Source of the DNA: Desulfobacterales bacterium
GTDB taxonomy: Bacteria > Desulfobacterota > Desulfobacteria > Desulfobacterales > SpSt-501
Assembly: GCA_025454275.1 (NCBI GenBank)
Contig: JALOOS010000187.1
Location: 1-5,081, forward strand
DNA: 5,081 bases
Reading direction: 5' to 3'
In this document: piece by piece, positions 1-4,943 of the stretch
How the letters are laid out: every line of letters starts with the position of its first letter
Numbering within the stretch: the first letter of the stretch is position 1
Program-made: the position numbers and the translations under genes
Notes under the pieces: model-generated
What the model was told of the DNA's origin: nothing
What the model saw: only the letters and a program-made list of their open reading frames with translations
The model's database searches: none

Positions 1-1
1 G

Positions 2-439
2 ATGCGGGCCGTGGTTCAGCGGGTCAGTGAGAGTTCGGTTGCGGTGGCCGGCGAGGAGCTCGCCCGCATCGGTCGCGGGCTACTGGTGCTGCTGGGCGTG
101 GCGGTGGGCGACACGCCGCGGCAGGCGGCGACGCTGGCGGAGAAGATCGCCCGCCTGCGCATCTTCGAGGACGACCAGGGCCGGCTCAACCGATCGCTGC
201 TGGATACCGGGGGCGAGCTTCTTGTCGTCTCGCAGTTCACCGTCCTGGGCGACTGCCGCGGGGGGCGCCGTCCTTCGTTCACGGCCGCCGCCCCGGCCGA
301 ACAGGCGCAAGCGCTCTATGAGGCGTTTGCAGCGGCCTCTCGGCGCTGCGGACTCCGCGTTCAAACCGGACGCTTTAGGGCGCTGATGGCGGTCAGACTG
401 GTCAACGACGGGCCGGTGACCCTGATCGTAGAGGTGTGA
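2..439 (+). CDS. dtd: D-aminoacyl-tRNA deacylase
   Basis: This enzyme hydrolyses the ester bond of D-aminoacyl-tRNAs (and glycyl-tRNA-Ala), removing wrongly charged tRNA in the cytoplasm so that D-residues stay out of protein. The 145-residue product has the usual family length and opens with MRAVVQRV, as DTD proteins do. Two family motifs are intact: SQFT at residues 77-80, and NDGPVT at 135-140, whose Gly137-Pro138 is the cross-subunit Gly-cisPro pair of the homodimer active site. The GGRRPSF stretch (87-93) is also typical. The ATG lies at the second base of the window, so its ribosome binding site is out of view, but the N-terminus aligns with the family from the first residue and the gene looks complete. 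It converges on folE2 across a repeat-rich gap. The stop codon lies inside the left arm of a small hairpin formed with the first downstream 7-bp repeat. Confidence 0.96.
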   Translation: MRAVVQRVSESSVAVAGEELARIGRGLLVLLGVAVGDTPRQAATLAEKIARLRIFEDDQGRLNRSLLDTGGELLVVSQFTVLGDCRGGRRPSFTAAAPAEQAQALYEAFAAASRRCGLRVQTGRFRALMAVRLVNDGPVTLIVEV

Positions 440-450
440 ACCGCAAAGGG

Positions 451-506
451 GGTTCACGGTTCACGGTTCACGCTTCAGAAATAGGGTTTAAGGGTTCACG
501 GTTGAA
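451..506. repeat. Short tandem repeat with 7-bp period (GGTTCAC)
   Basis: GGTTCAC occurs three times head to tail at 451-457, 458-464 and 465-471. A divergent unit GCTTCAG follows at 472-478, and after two further 7-base steps an exact GGTTCAC returns at 493-499, with GGTTGAA at 500-506. The later copy keeps the same 7-base register as the first three (451 + 42 = 493). This suggests one eroded array of eight units rather than two unrelated runs. It starts 11 bases after the dtd stop codon. Confidence 0.75.
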
Positions 507-555
507 GGGCACCAGCCTCTGACCCGTAAAGCCGAAACCCGTTACCCCCGATCCC

Positions 556-568
556 CTATCTCGTGTCC
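556..568 (+). repeat. Direct repeat flanking the palindrome, left copy
   Basis: CTATCTCGTGTCC here matches 714-726 (CTATCTCGTATCC) at 12 of 13 bases, with the first nine identical. The two copies sit on either side of the palindrome, the left one overlapping its first bases. This resembles a target-site duplication left by insertion, but could also be part of a larger repeat unit. Confidence 0.5.
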
Positions 569-705
569 ATCCGGAAATGGTGGATTGCGGCTCAGGTCAA
601 GGCCACAGCGATGCCGCAACCGCAGGCGTAGTGGTTCTACGCCGAGGATTGCGGCGAGCGAGAACGCAGGCCTGGGCCGCAAGACGCCGTTTCCGGATGG
701 ACACG
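562..705. repeat. Long imperfect palindrome / hairpin element with perfect 16-bp ends
   Basis: The outer 16 bases at 562-577 (CGTGTCCATCCGGAAA) are an exact reverse complement of 690-705. Pairing continues inward. The arms 562-596 and 671-705 are 35 bases each and differ at only five positions: three would be U-G pairs in a plus-strand transcript (578/689, 581/686, 592/675) and two form a tandem G-A/A-G mismatch (583-584 with 683-684). After an internal loop, a second stem pairs 612-621 with 646-656 (one bulge at 648). A closing stem GGCGTAG/CTACGCC (625-631 with 637-643) follows with a 5-base loop. It lies between two convergent genes, as REP/BIME-type elements and small non-autonomous insertion elements often do. 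No coding sequence is visible inside. The repeat class is not identified. Confidence 0.8.
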
Positions 706-713
706 GATGGACA

Positions 714-726
714 CTATCTCGTATCC
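714..726 (+). repeat. Direct repeat flanking the palindrome, right copy
   Basis: This is the partner of 556-568 (12 of 13 bases equal). It follows directly on two head-to-tail copies of GGATGGACAC at 695-704 and 705-714. The first of those belongs to the right end of the palindrome; the second is an extra copy with no counterpart on the left side. Confidence 0.5.
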
Positions 727-746
727 CAAACCCCGCCCCGCCGGCT

Positions 747-1517
747 TCACCCCGAGATGACATGGGCGAAGGCGCTGTGGTTGTGGATCGACTCGAAATT
801 TTCAGCACTGACGGAAAACCAGGTGATGTTCGCATCCGCACGCAGGCGCTGGGCAATGTCGCGCACGATGTCTTCGACGAACTTGGCGTTGGCGTAGGCC
901 CGCTCGGTCACGCATTTCTCGTCCACGCGCTTCAACACCGAATAGACCTCGCTCGAGGCGCAGGCCTCCACGAGCTCGATCATGTCCTCCAGCCAGATGA
1001 ACTTCCGAAACCGCAGGCCCAGCCGCACCTCGCCCCTCTGGTTGTGCGCTCCGAAGTCGCTGATCTCCTTCGAGCAGGGGCAGACCGAGGTGATCGGCAC
1101 CACCACCTCGGACATCAGGTCCACCCGGCCGGAGGCGTCGCTGGAGCCGACGATGCTGCAGCAGTAGTCCATCAGCCCGGTCGCCAGGCTGATGGGCGCC
1201 TTTTTTTCGATGAAGTAGGGGAAACTCATCTCGAGATGGGCCGAAGCGGCGTTCAGGCTGCGCTTCAGGCTCTCCAGGATCAGGGCGAATTTCTTCAGCG
1301 ACACCTCGGGCTTGAGCTCGTGCAGCATCTCCACGAACCGGCTCATGTGCGCGCCTTTGTAGTCGTGCGGCAGGTCCACGAACATGTGGATGGTGGCGAC
1401 CGTGTGCTGGAACCCGTCCCGGCGGTCGCGGACGGTGATCGGGTAGCGCAGGTTCTTGATGCCCACCTTGTGGATGGGGATGTTGCGGAAGTCGCGCTCG
1501 CTTTGGACGTCTCGCAT
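747..1517 (-). CDS. folE2: GTP cyclohydrolase I, FolE2 type
   Basis: FolE2 converts GTP to 7,8-dihydroneopterin triphosphate, the first step towards tetrahydrofolate and, through the same intermediate, queuosine. It is the COG1469-type enzyme, unrelated in sequence to classical zinc-dependent FolE and able to use other divalent metals. The 256-residue product carries the family signatures: RYPITV (24-29), HMFVDLPHDYKGAHMSRF (44-61), and SVCPCSKEIS with the active-site Cys146 inside the block 144-153. GAHNQR (His158), Glu200 and a C-terminal IHNHSAF with His245 complete the site. These line up with the Cys147/His159/Glu201/His246 site described for the Neisseria enzyme. The ATG is 6 bp after the ttcA stop. 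The ribosome binding site is weak (AGGCGG, overlapping that stop), so translational coupling is likely. It is the last gene of the minus-strand cluster. FolE2 is often zinc-repressed elsewhere, but no Zur-like site is visible here. Confidence 0.95.
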   Translation of the reverse strand: MRDVQSERDFRNIPIHKVGIKNLRYPITVRDRRDGFQHTVATIHMFVDLPHDYKGAHMSRFVEMLHELKPEVSLKKFALILESLKRSLNAASAHLEMSFPYFIEKKAPISLATGLMDYCCSIVGSSDASGRVDLMSEVVVPITSVCPCSKEISDFGAHNQRGEVRLGLRFRKFIWLEDMIELVEACASSEVYSVLKRVDEKCVTERAYANAKFVEDIVRDIAQRLRADANITWFSVSAENFESIHNHSAFAHVISG

Positions 1518-1523
1518 GGCCGC

Positions 1524-2258
1524 CTACTTCAGGAGATATTCGGGTCTGACATGACGCAGGGCCCTGAAGATGTTGCCCCGGATCTTGGGATTGTCCCGGT
1601 AAAGGCCGTTCAGCAGCCGGGAGACCATCCGGCGGCGGGAGGTTCCGGAGGTCGGGCAGGGGTTTTCAACGACCGGCAGCCGCTGCTCGCGCACAAACCG
1701 TTCGATCAGGCCCTTGCCGGCATAGGCGAGCGGCCGGACGAGGGTGAATCGGCCTTCAAACAGGCTCTGGGCCGGCCGCATGGTGCTGATCTCCCCGGCG
1801 TAGAACATGTTGATGAAGAGGGTTTCGATGACATCGTCCTGGGTGTGGCCCAGGGCAAGGGTGCCGCAGCCCAGTTCGTCCGCGATTTCGAAAAGCCGCC
1901 GACGCCGCAGCCGGGCGCACAAGAAACAGGGGTTCTCGCGGTTCTCCGGGCTGTGGCCGCGCCGACCGAAATCGGTCAGCTCCACCCGCAGCGGAACCCC
2001 GAGCGCGCGGCAGAAGGCATGGAGCGCGGGTGCGGCCGGCTCCCCGCCGAAGCCCAGGTCGAGGTGGACGGCGCATACCTCGTAGGGCACCCGCACCCGG
2101 CGTTTCCGGTCGATCAGCATCCACAGCAGGCTGAGACTGTCCCCGCCGCCGGAGAGCCCGACCAGGATCCGGTCTCCTTCCCGGATCATCTCGTAGTCGT
2201 GGATGGCCTTGCCGATGGTCCGGTTCAGCGCGGCATACGCATGCCCGGCCGGCCGCAC
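1524..2258 (-). CDS. ttcA: TtcA-family tRNA thiolation protein (PP-loop ATPase)
   Basis: This is a cytoplasmic N-type PP-loop enzyme of the family that adenylates C32 of certain tRNAs and replaces oxygen with sulfur, using a [4Fe-4S] cluster. The PP-loop is SGGGDS at residues 36-41. The two cluster cysteines are in PCFLCARLRR (Cys111, Cys114) and the third is in ENPCP (Cys201), the spacing expected for TtcA. LALGHTQDDVIETLFINMFY (135-152) and RPLAY (175-179) are also family features. The protein has 244 residues, shorter than the roughly 310 of the E. coli enzyme, mainly at the C-terminus. The start is GTG, one base after the rpoZ stop (TGA-G-GTG). The residues from there align with the E. 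coli N-terminus up to the PP-loop, and an internal Met24 would cut conserved sequence. The substrate base and position are assumed from the family; a related thiolase of other specificity is possible. Confidence 0.88.
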   Translation of the reverse strand: MRPAGHAYAALNRTIGKAIHDYEMIREGDRILVGLSGGGDSLSLLWMLIDRKRRVRVPYEVCAVHLDLGFGGEPAAPALHAFCRALGVPLRVELTDFGRRGHSPENRENPCFLCARLRRRRLFEIADELGCGTLALGHTQDDVIETLFINMFYAGEISTMRPAQSLFEGRFTLVRPLAYAGKGLIERFVREQRLPVVENPCPTSGTSRRRMVSRLLNGLYRDNPKIRGNIFRALRHVRPEYLLK

Positions 2259-2259
2259 C

Positions 2260-2469
2260 TCAGCTCTCTTCTTCGGGCTGCGGCCGTTTTTTAATGATGC
2301 GCCCGGCAGCCACCTCCCGCAGGGAGATCACCACGTCCTCGTTCTTGGGCGAGCTTACCAGGTAGTCCGAGCCTTCCCGGATCTGGCGCACCCGGCGCGC
2401 CACCATATTGACGAGGGCAAAGCGGTTGGGGATCTTCTTCAAGCAGTCTTCGATCGTGATGCGTGCCAA
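2260..2469 (-). CDS. rpoZ: DNA-directed RNA polymerase omega subunit
   Basis: Omega wraps the C-terminus of beta-prime and helps assembly and stability of RNA polymerase; in many bacteria it also forms part of a ppGpp site. The 69-residue product begins MARITIEDCLKKIPNRFALV, the conserved N-terminal region of the family, followed by ARRVRQI and a charged C-terminal tail. The length is normal for the shorter omega proteins. The start is TTG at 2467-2469, chosen because MARxTxEDC is where the family begins and because GGAGGTG sits just ahead of it. It lies 30 bp after greA and its stop is one base from the ttcA start, so translation of the two is probably coupled. Confidence 0.93.
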   Translation of the reverse strand: MARITIEDCLKKIPNRFALVNMVARRVRQIREGSDYLVSSPKNEDVVISLREVAAGRIIKKRPQPEEES

Positions 2470-2473
2470 CGGG

Positions 2474-2480
2474 CACCTCC
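2474..2480 (-). promoter_or_regulatory. Strong ribosome binding site deciding the TTG start of rpoZ
   Basis: On the minus strand this reads GGAGGTG, with 6 bases between GGAGG and the TTG codon at 2469-2467. No ATG gives the conserved omega N-terminus, so this site fixes the start. Confidence 0.8.
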
Positions 2481-2499
2481 GTCCAATCTCTGATGGGAT

Positions 2500-2970
2500 T
2501 TAAAGGATGTCGATCAGCTCATAGGTGCGCTTGCCCCCACCCGGAACCTCGACGATGAGCTCATCGCCCGGCTTGCGGCCCAGCATGGCCCGCCCCAGGG
2601 GGGATGCCACTGAAATACGGCCATTGCCCACATCGGACTCGTCGGGGCCCACGAGCTGGTACTTCACGTCTTCGCCGGTTTCGAGGTTGCCCAGCAGGAC
2701 GCGGCTGCCGAACACGACCCGGTCCTTCGGCAGATCGACGGGGTCGATCACCTGCAGGCTGGCAAGCTTGTATTCCAGCTCGCCGATCCGCCCTTCGATG
2801 AAGCTCTGGCGGTCTTTGGCGGCGGCGTATTCGGCGTTTTCGCTCAAATCCCCGTGCGACCGCGCCTCTTCGATGGCCCGGATGTTTTCGGGGCGCTCGA
2901 CGCGCTTGAGTTTTTCAAGTTCCCGGCGGATGGCCTGATAGCCCTCCGGCGTGACCGGAATCCGTTCCAA
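2500..2970 (-). CDS. greA: Transcription elongation factor GreA
   Basis: GreA enters the secondary channel of backtracked RNA polymerase and stimulates cleavage of the displaced RNA 3' end so that elongation resumes. The 156-residue product has both domains at normal length (about 158). The N-terminal coiled coil covers about residues 1-75, with the tip motif GDLSENAEY at 40-48, including the acidic Asp41 and Glu44 that coordinate the catalytic magnesium. The C-terminal FKBP-like domain carries the SPLGRAMLGRKPGDE signature near residues 123-137. The start is TTG at 2968-2970, with AAGGAG seven bases upstream, and it matches the family N-terminus (MERIPVTPEGY). It follows asd by 15 bp, with its binding site in that gap, and precedes rpoZ by 30 bp, so two RNA polymerase accessory genes stand together. 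Confidence 0.96.
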   Translation of the reverse strand: MERIPVTPEGYQAIRRELEKLKRVERPENIRAIEEARSHGDLSENAEYAAAKDRQSFIEGRIGELEYKLASLQVIDPVDLPKDRVVFGSRVLLGNLETGEDVKYQLVGPDESDVGNGRISVASPLGRAMLGRKPGDELIVEVPGGGKRTYELIDIL

Positions 2971-2977
2971 CGTTCAG

Positions 2978-2983
2978 CTCCTT
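2978..2983 (-). promoter_or_regulatory. Ribosome binding site deciding the TTG start of greA
   Basis: The minus strand reads AAGGAG, seven bases before the TTG codon at 2970-2968. It lies in the short gap after the asd stop (2986). It supports TTG because no ATG is available at the conserved GreA N-terminus. Confidence 0.8.
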
Positions 2984-2985
2984 GT

Positions 2986-4008
2986 CTAAAGATATCGCTC
3001 GGCCAGCACCTGGGCGATCTGTACGGCGTTGGTGGCGGCACCCTTGCGGATGTTGTCGGCCGCGATCCACAGATTGATCCCGTTCGGGATGGACTCATCC
3101 TGCCGGATCCGGCCGACGAAGGTCAGATCCTGGCCGGCCGCATCGATCGGCAGGGGGTAACGATGGGCCTGCGGGTCGTCCACCACCTTGACCCCGGGCG
3201 CGACGCTGAGAAGAGCCCGCACCTCCTCGACCGCAGCGTGCTCCCTGGTCTCGATGTTGACGGCCTCGGAATGGCCGAAAAAGACCGGCACCCGCACGGT
3301 GGTGGCGGTGACGCCGATGGAATCGTCCTCCAGGATCTTGCGCGTCTCGTTCACCATCTTCATCTCTTCCTTCGTGTAGCCGTTCTCGAGAAAGGCGTCG
3401 ATATGCGGCAGGCAGTTGAAGGCGATGCGGTGCGGATAGACGCGCGTCTCCACATCGAGAAAGTTGATCATGGCCCGTGTCTGGTTGAAGAGCTCCTCGA
3501 TCGCCTTCTTGCCGGTGCCCGAAACCGACTGATAGGTGGAAACCACGATGCGGCGGATGCCGAAGCGCCGGTGAATGGGGTTCAAGGCCACCACCATCTG
3601 GATCGTGGAGCAGTTCGGGTTGGCGATGATGCCTTTGCGGCGGTAGTCGGCCACGGCATGCGGATTCACCTCGGGCACCACGAGCGGCACCTGCGGGTCC
3701 ATGCGCCAGGCGCTGGAATTGTCGATGACCACGCAGCCGGTCTTGGCGGCGGCCGGGGCAAACCGCTGGCTGGCGGCGCCGCCGGCCGAAAACAGGGCGA
3801 TGTCCGTGCCGGCGAACGAACCCTCGGTCATCTCCTCGACCGGCACCATATCCCCCCGGAACCGCAGCTGCCGCCCGACGGAGCGTGCGGAGGCCAGCAG
3901 GCGGAGGGACTTGACCGGAAAGTTCATCTCCTCCAGGCAGGCGATCATCTGGTTGCCGACAGCGCCGGTGGCACCGGCTACGGCCACATTGAATTGCTTC
4001 GCACCCAT
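2986..4008 (-). CDS. asd: Aspartate-semialdehyde dehydrogenase
   Basis: Asd reduces L-4-aspartyl phosphate to aspartate semialdehyde with NADPH, the branch-point step to lysine and diaminopimelate, threonine, methionine and isoleucine. The product has 340 residues, normal for the family. The Rossmann nucleotide-binding motif GATGAVG is at 12-18. The catalytic Cys133 is in NPNCSTIQM, and the active-site His246 is in VPVFFGHSEAV, with Arg239 just before. The substrate-binding KMVNETRKI region lies near 217-225. The motif set fits the shorter Asd type found in Gram-positives and many deltaproteobacteria rather than the E. coli type. The ATG at 4006-4008 is supported by AGGAG at 4016-4020 with a 7-base spacer. 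It lies 72 bp downstream of psd, the widest gap in the cluster, where an additional promoter cannot be excluded. Confidence 0.96.
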   Translation of the reverse strand: MGAKQFNVAVAGATGAVGNQMIACLEEMNFPVKSLRLLASARSVGRQLRFRGDMVPVEEMTEGSFAGTDIALFSAGGAASQRFAPAAAKTGCVVIDNSSAWRMDPQVPLVVPEVNPHAVADYRRKGIIANPNCSTIQMVVALNPIHRRFGIRRIVVSTYQSVSGTGKKAIEELFNQTRAMINFLDVETRVYPHRIAFNCLPHIDAFLENGYTKEEMKMVNETRKILEDDSIGVTATTVRVPVFFGHSEAVNIETREHAAVEEVRALLSVAPGVKVVDDPQAHRYPLPIDAAGQDLTFVGRIRQDESIPNGINLWIAADNIRKGAATNAVQIAQVLAERYL

Positions 4009-4080
4009 TTTAAATCTCCTATGTTGGGGCCGGTGCGCCGGTTGCCTCCGACAAGCGATCGGCCGACGGCGAAATTCCGG

Positions 4081-4773
4081 TCAGCTCCCGGACGGAAGAG
4101 ATTCGAACGTGCCGAGAATCGAGCTGCCGGCCGACACCCGGTCGCCGACGGCCACCTGCAGGCGGATCTCCCTGGGGAGGTAGAGGTCCAGCCGCGACCC
4201 GAAACAGATCATCCCGAAGCGCTGCCCGCGCAGCAGCCGGTCCCCGGCCTGCACCCGGCAGATGATCCGCCGGGCGATCAGTCCGGCCACCTGGACGACG
4301 CAGAGGCTGCGCCCGTTATCGGTTTGCAGAAATAGCGCGTTGTGTTCGTTGCGTCCCGATGCATCCCGGCGGTCTGCGGCCACGAACTGCCCGGGGCGAT
4401 AGCGCACCCGCACGACCCGCCCCTCGACAGGGGCACGGTTGACATGCACGTTGAGCACCGACATGAAAATACTGATTTTGCGGCACTCCCCTTCGAAGAA
4501 GGGGCCGCCGTCGGTCAGCGCTGCGGCAATCACCCTGCCGTCCGCCGGTGAGACCACGGCATCCGGAACGGTGGGGATGACCCGATCGGGGTCGCGAAAG
4601 AAGCCGCAGATGCCGAAGGTCGCGACCAGCCCGATCAATGCGGGGACGCTCATCCCCAGGAGCGCCAGGATCAAGGTCGCAAAGGCCGCACCGAAAATGA
4701 GGGGGAGCCCGGCGGCGGCTATCGGGAACGCGAAGCGGCTCGGCGGATCCGACCAGCTGTAATCTTCCATCAC
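4081..4773 (-). CDS. psd: Phosphatidylserine decarboxylase proenzyme, short (archaeal-type) form
   Basis: Psd removes CO2 from phosphatidylserine to give phosphatidylethanolamine at the inner membrane. The product has 230 residues, the size of the short Psd class (about 210-230) rather than the E. coli type (about 320). Two hydrophobic segments lie at about 16-40 and 42-58. FFRDPDR (58-64), SPADGRV (75-81, Asp78) and NVHVNRAP (108-115, His110) are conserved. The Gly192-Ser193 bond in RFGSRLDLYLP is the expected self-cleavage site that creates the pyruvoyl cofactor on a small alpha chain. Two starts compete: GTG at 4773-4771 and ATG at 4770-4768, both served by AGGAAA at 4778-4783; they differ by one residue. 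The usual partner gene pssA is not in view: asd follows directly, and the gene before it is a different one. Confidence 0.93.
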   Translation of the reverse strand: MMEDYSWSDPPSRFAFPIAAAGLPLIFGAAFATLILALLGMSVPALIGLVATFGICGFFRDPDRVIPTVPDAVVSPADGRVIAAALTDGGPFFEGECRKISIFMSVLNVHVNRAPVEGRVVRVRYRPGQFVAADRRDASGRNEHNALFLQTDNGRSLCVVQVAGLIARRIICRVQAGDRLLRGQRFGMICFGSRLDLYLPREIRLQVAVGDRVSAGSSILGTFESLPSGS

Positions 4774-4783
4774 GGGGTTTCCT

Positions 4784-4827
4784 GCCTGCGCGCAGCGCAG
4801 GCGCTCCTGCAGGCGGGCGCCGCGCCC
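4784..4827 (-). promoter_or_regulatory. GC-rich hairpins in the psd leader
   Basis: Between the putative promoter and the psd binding site, GCCTGCG at 4784-4790 pairs perfectly with 4796-4802 over a 5-base loop. A second perfect inverted repeat, GGGCGC/GCGCCC, covers 4815-4827. A third pairing, 4797-4801 with 4806-4810, would exclude the first. The first stem ends one base before the psd ribosome binding site (4778-4783). No T-run follows, so these are not classic terminators; a role in leader RNA folding is inference. Confidence 0.45.
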
Positions 4828-4855
4828 ACGGCCTCAGTCTATTTTATAAATTTTT

Positions 4856-4870
4856 ATAATTAGCAATTAT
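4856..4870. promoter_or_regulatory. Inverted repeat overlapping the promoter -10 region
   Basis: ATAATT-AGC-AATTAT is a perfect 6-3-6 dyad covering the -10 box and the end of the spacer. A second perfect dyad, TTATAAA-TT-TTTATAA, adjoins and slightly overlaps it at 4844-4859, over the likely transcription start. The positions suit an operator for a repressor, but AT-rich sequence gives dyads by chance easily and no known operator is recognised. Confidence 0.35.
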
Positions 4871-4885
4871 GAAGCAAACTGTCAA
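4857..4885 (-). promoter_or_regulatory. Putative sigma70-type promoter of the psd cluster
   Basis: The minus strand carries a perfect -35 box TTGACA at 4885-4880. After a 17-base spacer comes TAATTA at 4862-4857, an imperfect -10 box within an AT-rich stretch that stands out from the GC-rich surroundings. A TG one base upstream of this -10 gives an extended -10 form. The predicted transcript would begin near 4850, leaving a leader of about 75 bases before psd. The -10 match is poor, so the exact hexamer is uncertain. Confidence 0.55.
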
Positions 4886-4943
4886 TCCTCGACTCATGGA
4901 GCACCCCTTCCCCCTCCGGTCCGCAGTCGGACACCTCACGCCC

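Larger units (their letters stand above)
440..746. other. Intergenic region between convergent dtd and folE2, repeat-rich
   Basis: No credible gene lies in these 307 bases. The left part (451-506) carries 7-bp repeats, the middle (562-705) is a long imperfect palindrome, and 556-568 and 714-726 are near-identical direct repeats around it. Between 507 and 555 I see nothing definite. Neither gene end is followed by a classic hairpin-plus-T-run terminator, so if transcripts stop here the large palindrome is the most likely structure to do it, from either side. Confidence 0.8.

Noticed and set aside
440..540. CRISPR-like array
   Set aside because: The units are 7 bp and contiguous or degenerate, with no spacers of suitable length and no cas genes nearby.
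722..746. Rho-independent terminator just after folE2
   Set aside because: The minus strand is G-rich here with only a TTT and no stable stem; the larger palindrome further on is the only strong structure.
577..897. Plus-strand open frame starting inside the palindrome
   Set aside because: It crosses the hairpin element and the folE2 3' end, has no binding site of note and no family resemblance.
585..2294. 569-codon plus-strand open frame
   Set aside because: It runs antisense to folE2 and ttcA, both with clear family motifs, and its product is low-complexity (rich in H, G, A, D, L) as expected from a GC-rich shadow frame.
2854..4335. 493-codon plus-strand open frame
   Set aside because: It lies opposite asd and parts of greA and psd; the product shows no recognisable domain and the composition of a shadow frame.
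4844..4897. Possible 17-residue leader peptide on the minus strand (MSRGLTVCFIIANYKNL)
   Set aside because: Its reading frame contains the predicted TTGACA box and -10 region, so it would not be on the transcript from that promoter. It has only a moderate binding site and no run of regulatory codons.
4919..4932. Hairpin GTCCG-loop-CGGAC after the upstream gene, as a terminator
   Set aside because: The stem has only 5 bp and the following minus-strand bases are G-rich, with no T-run.
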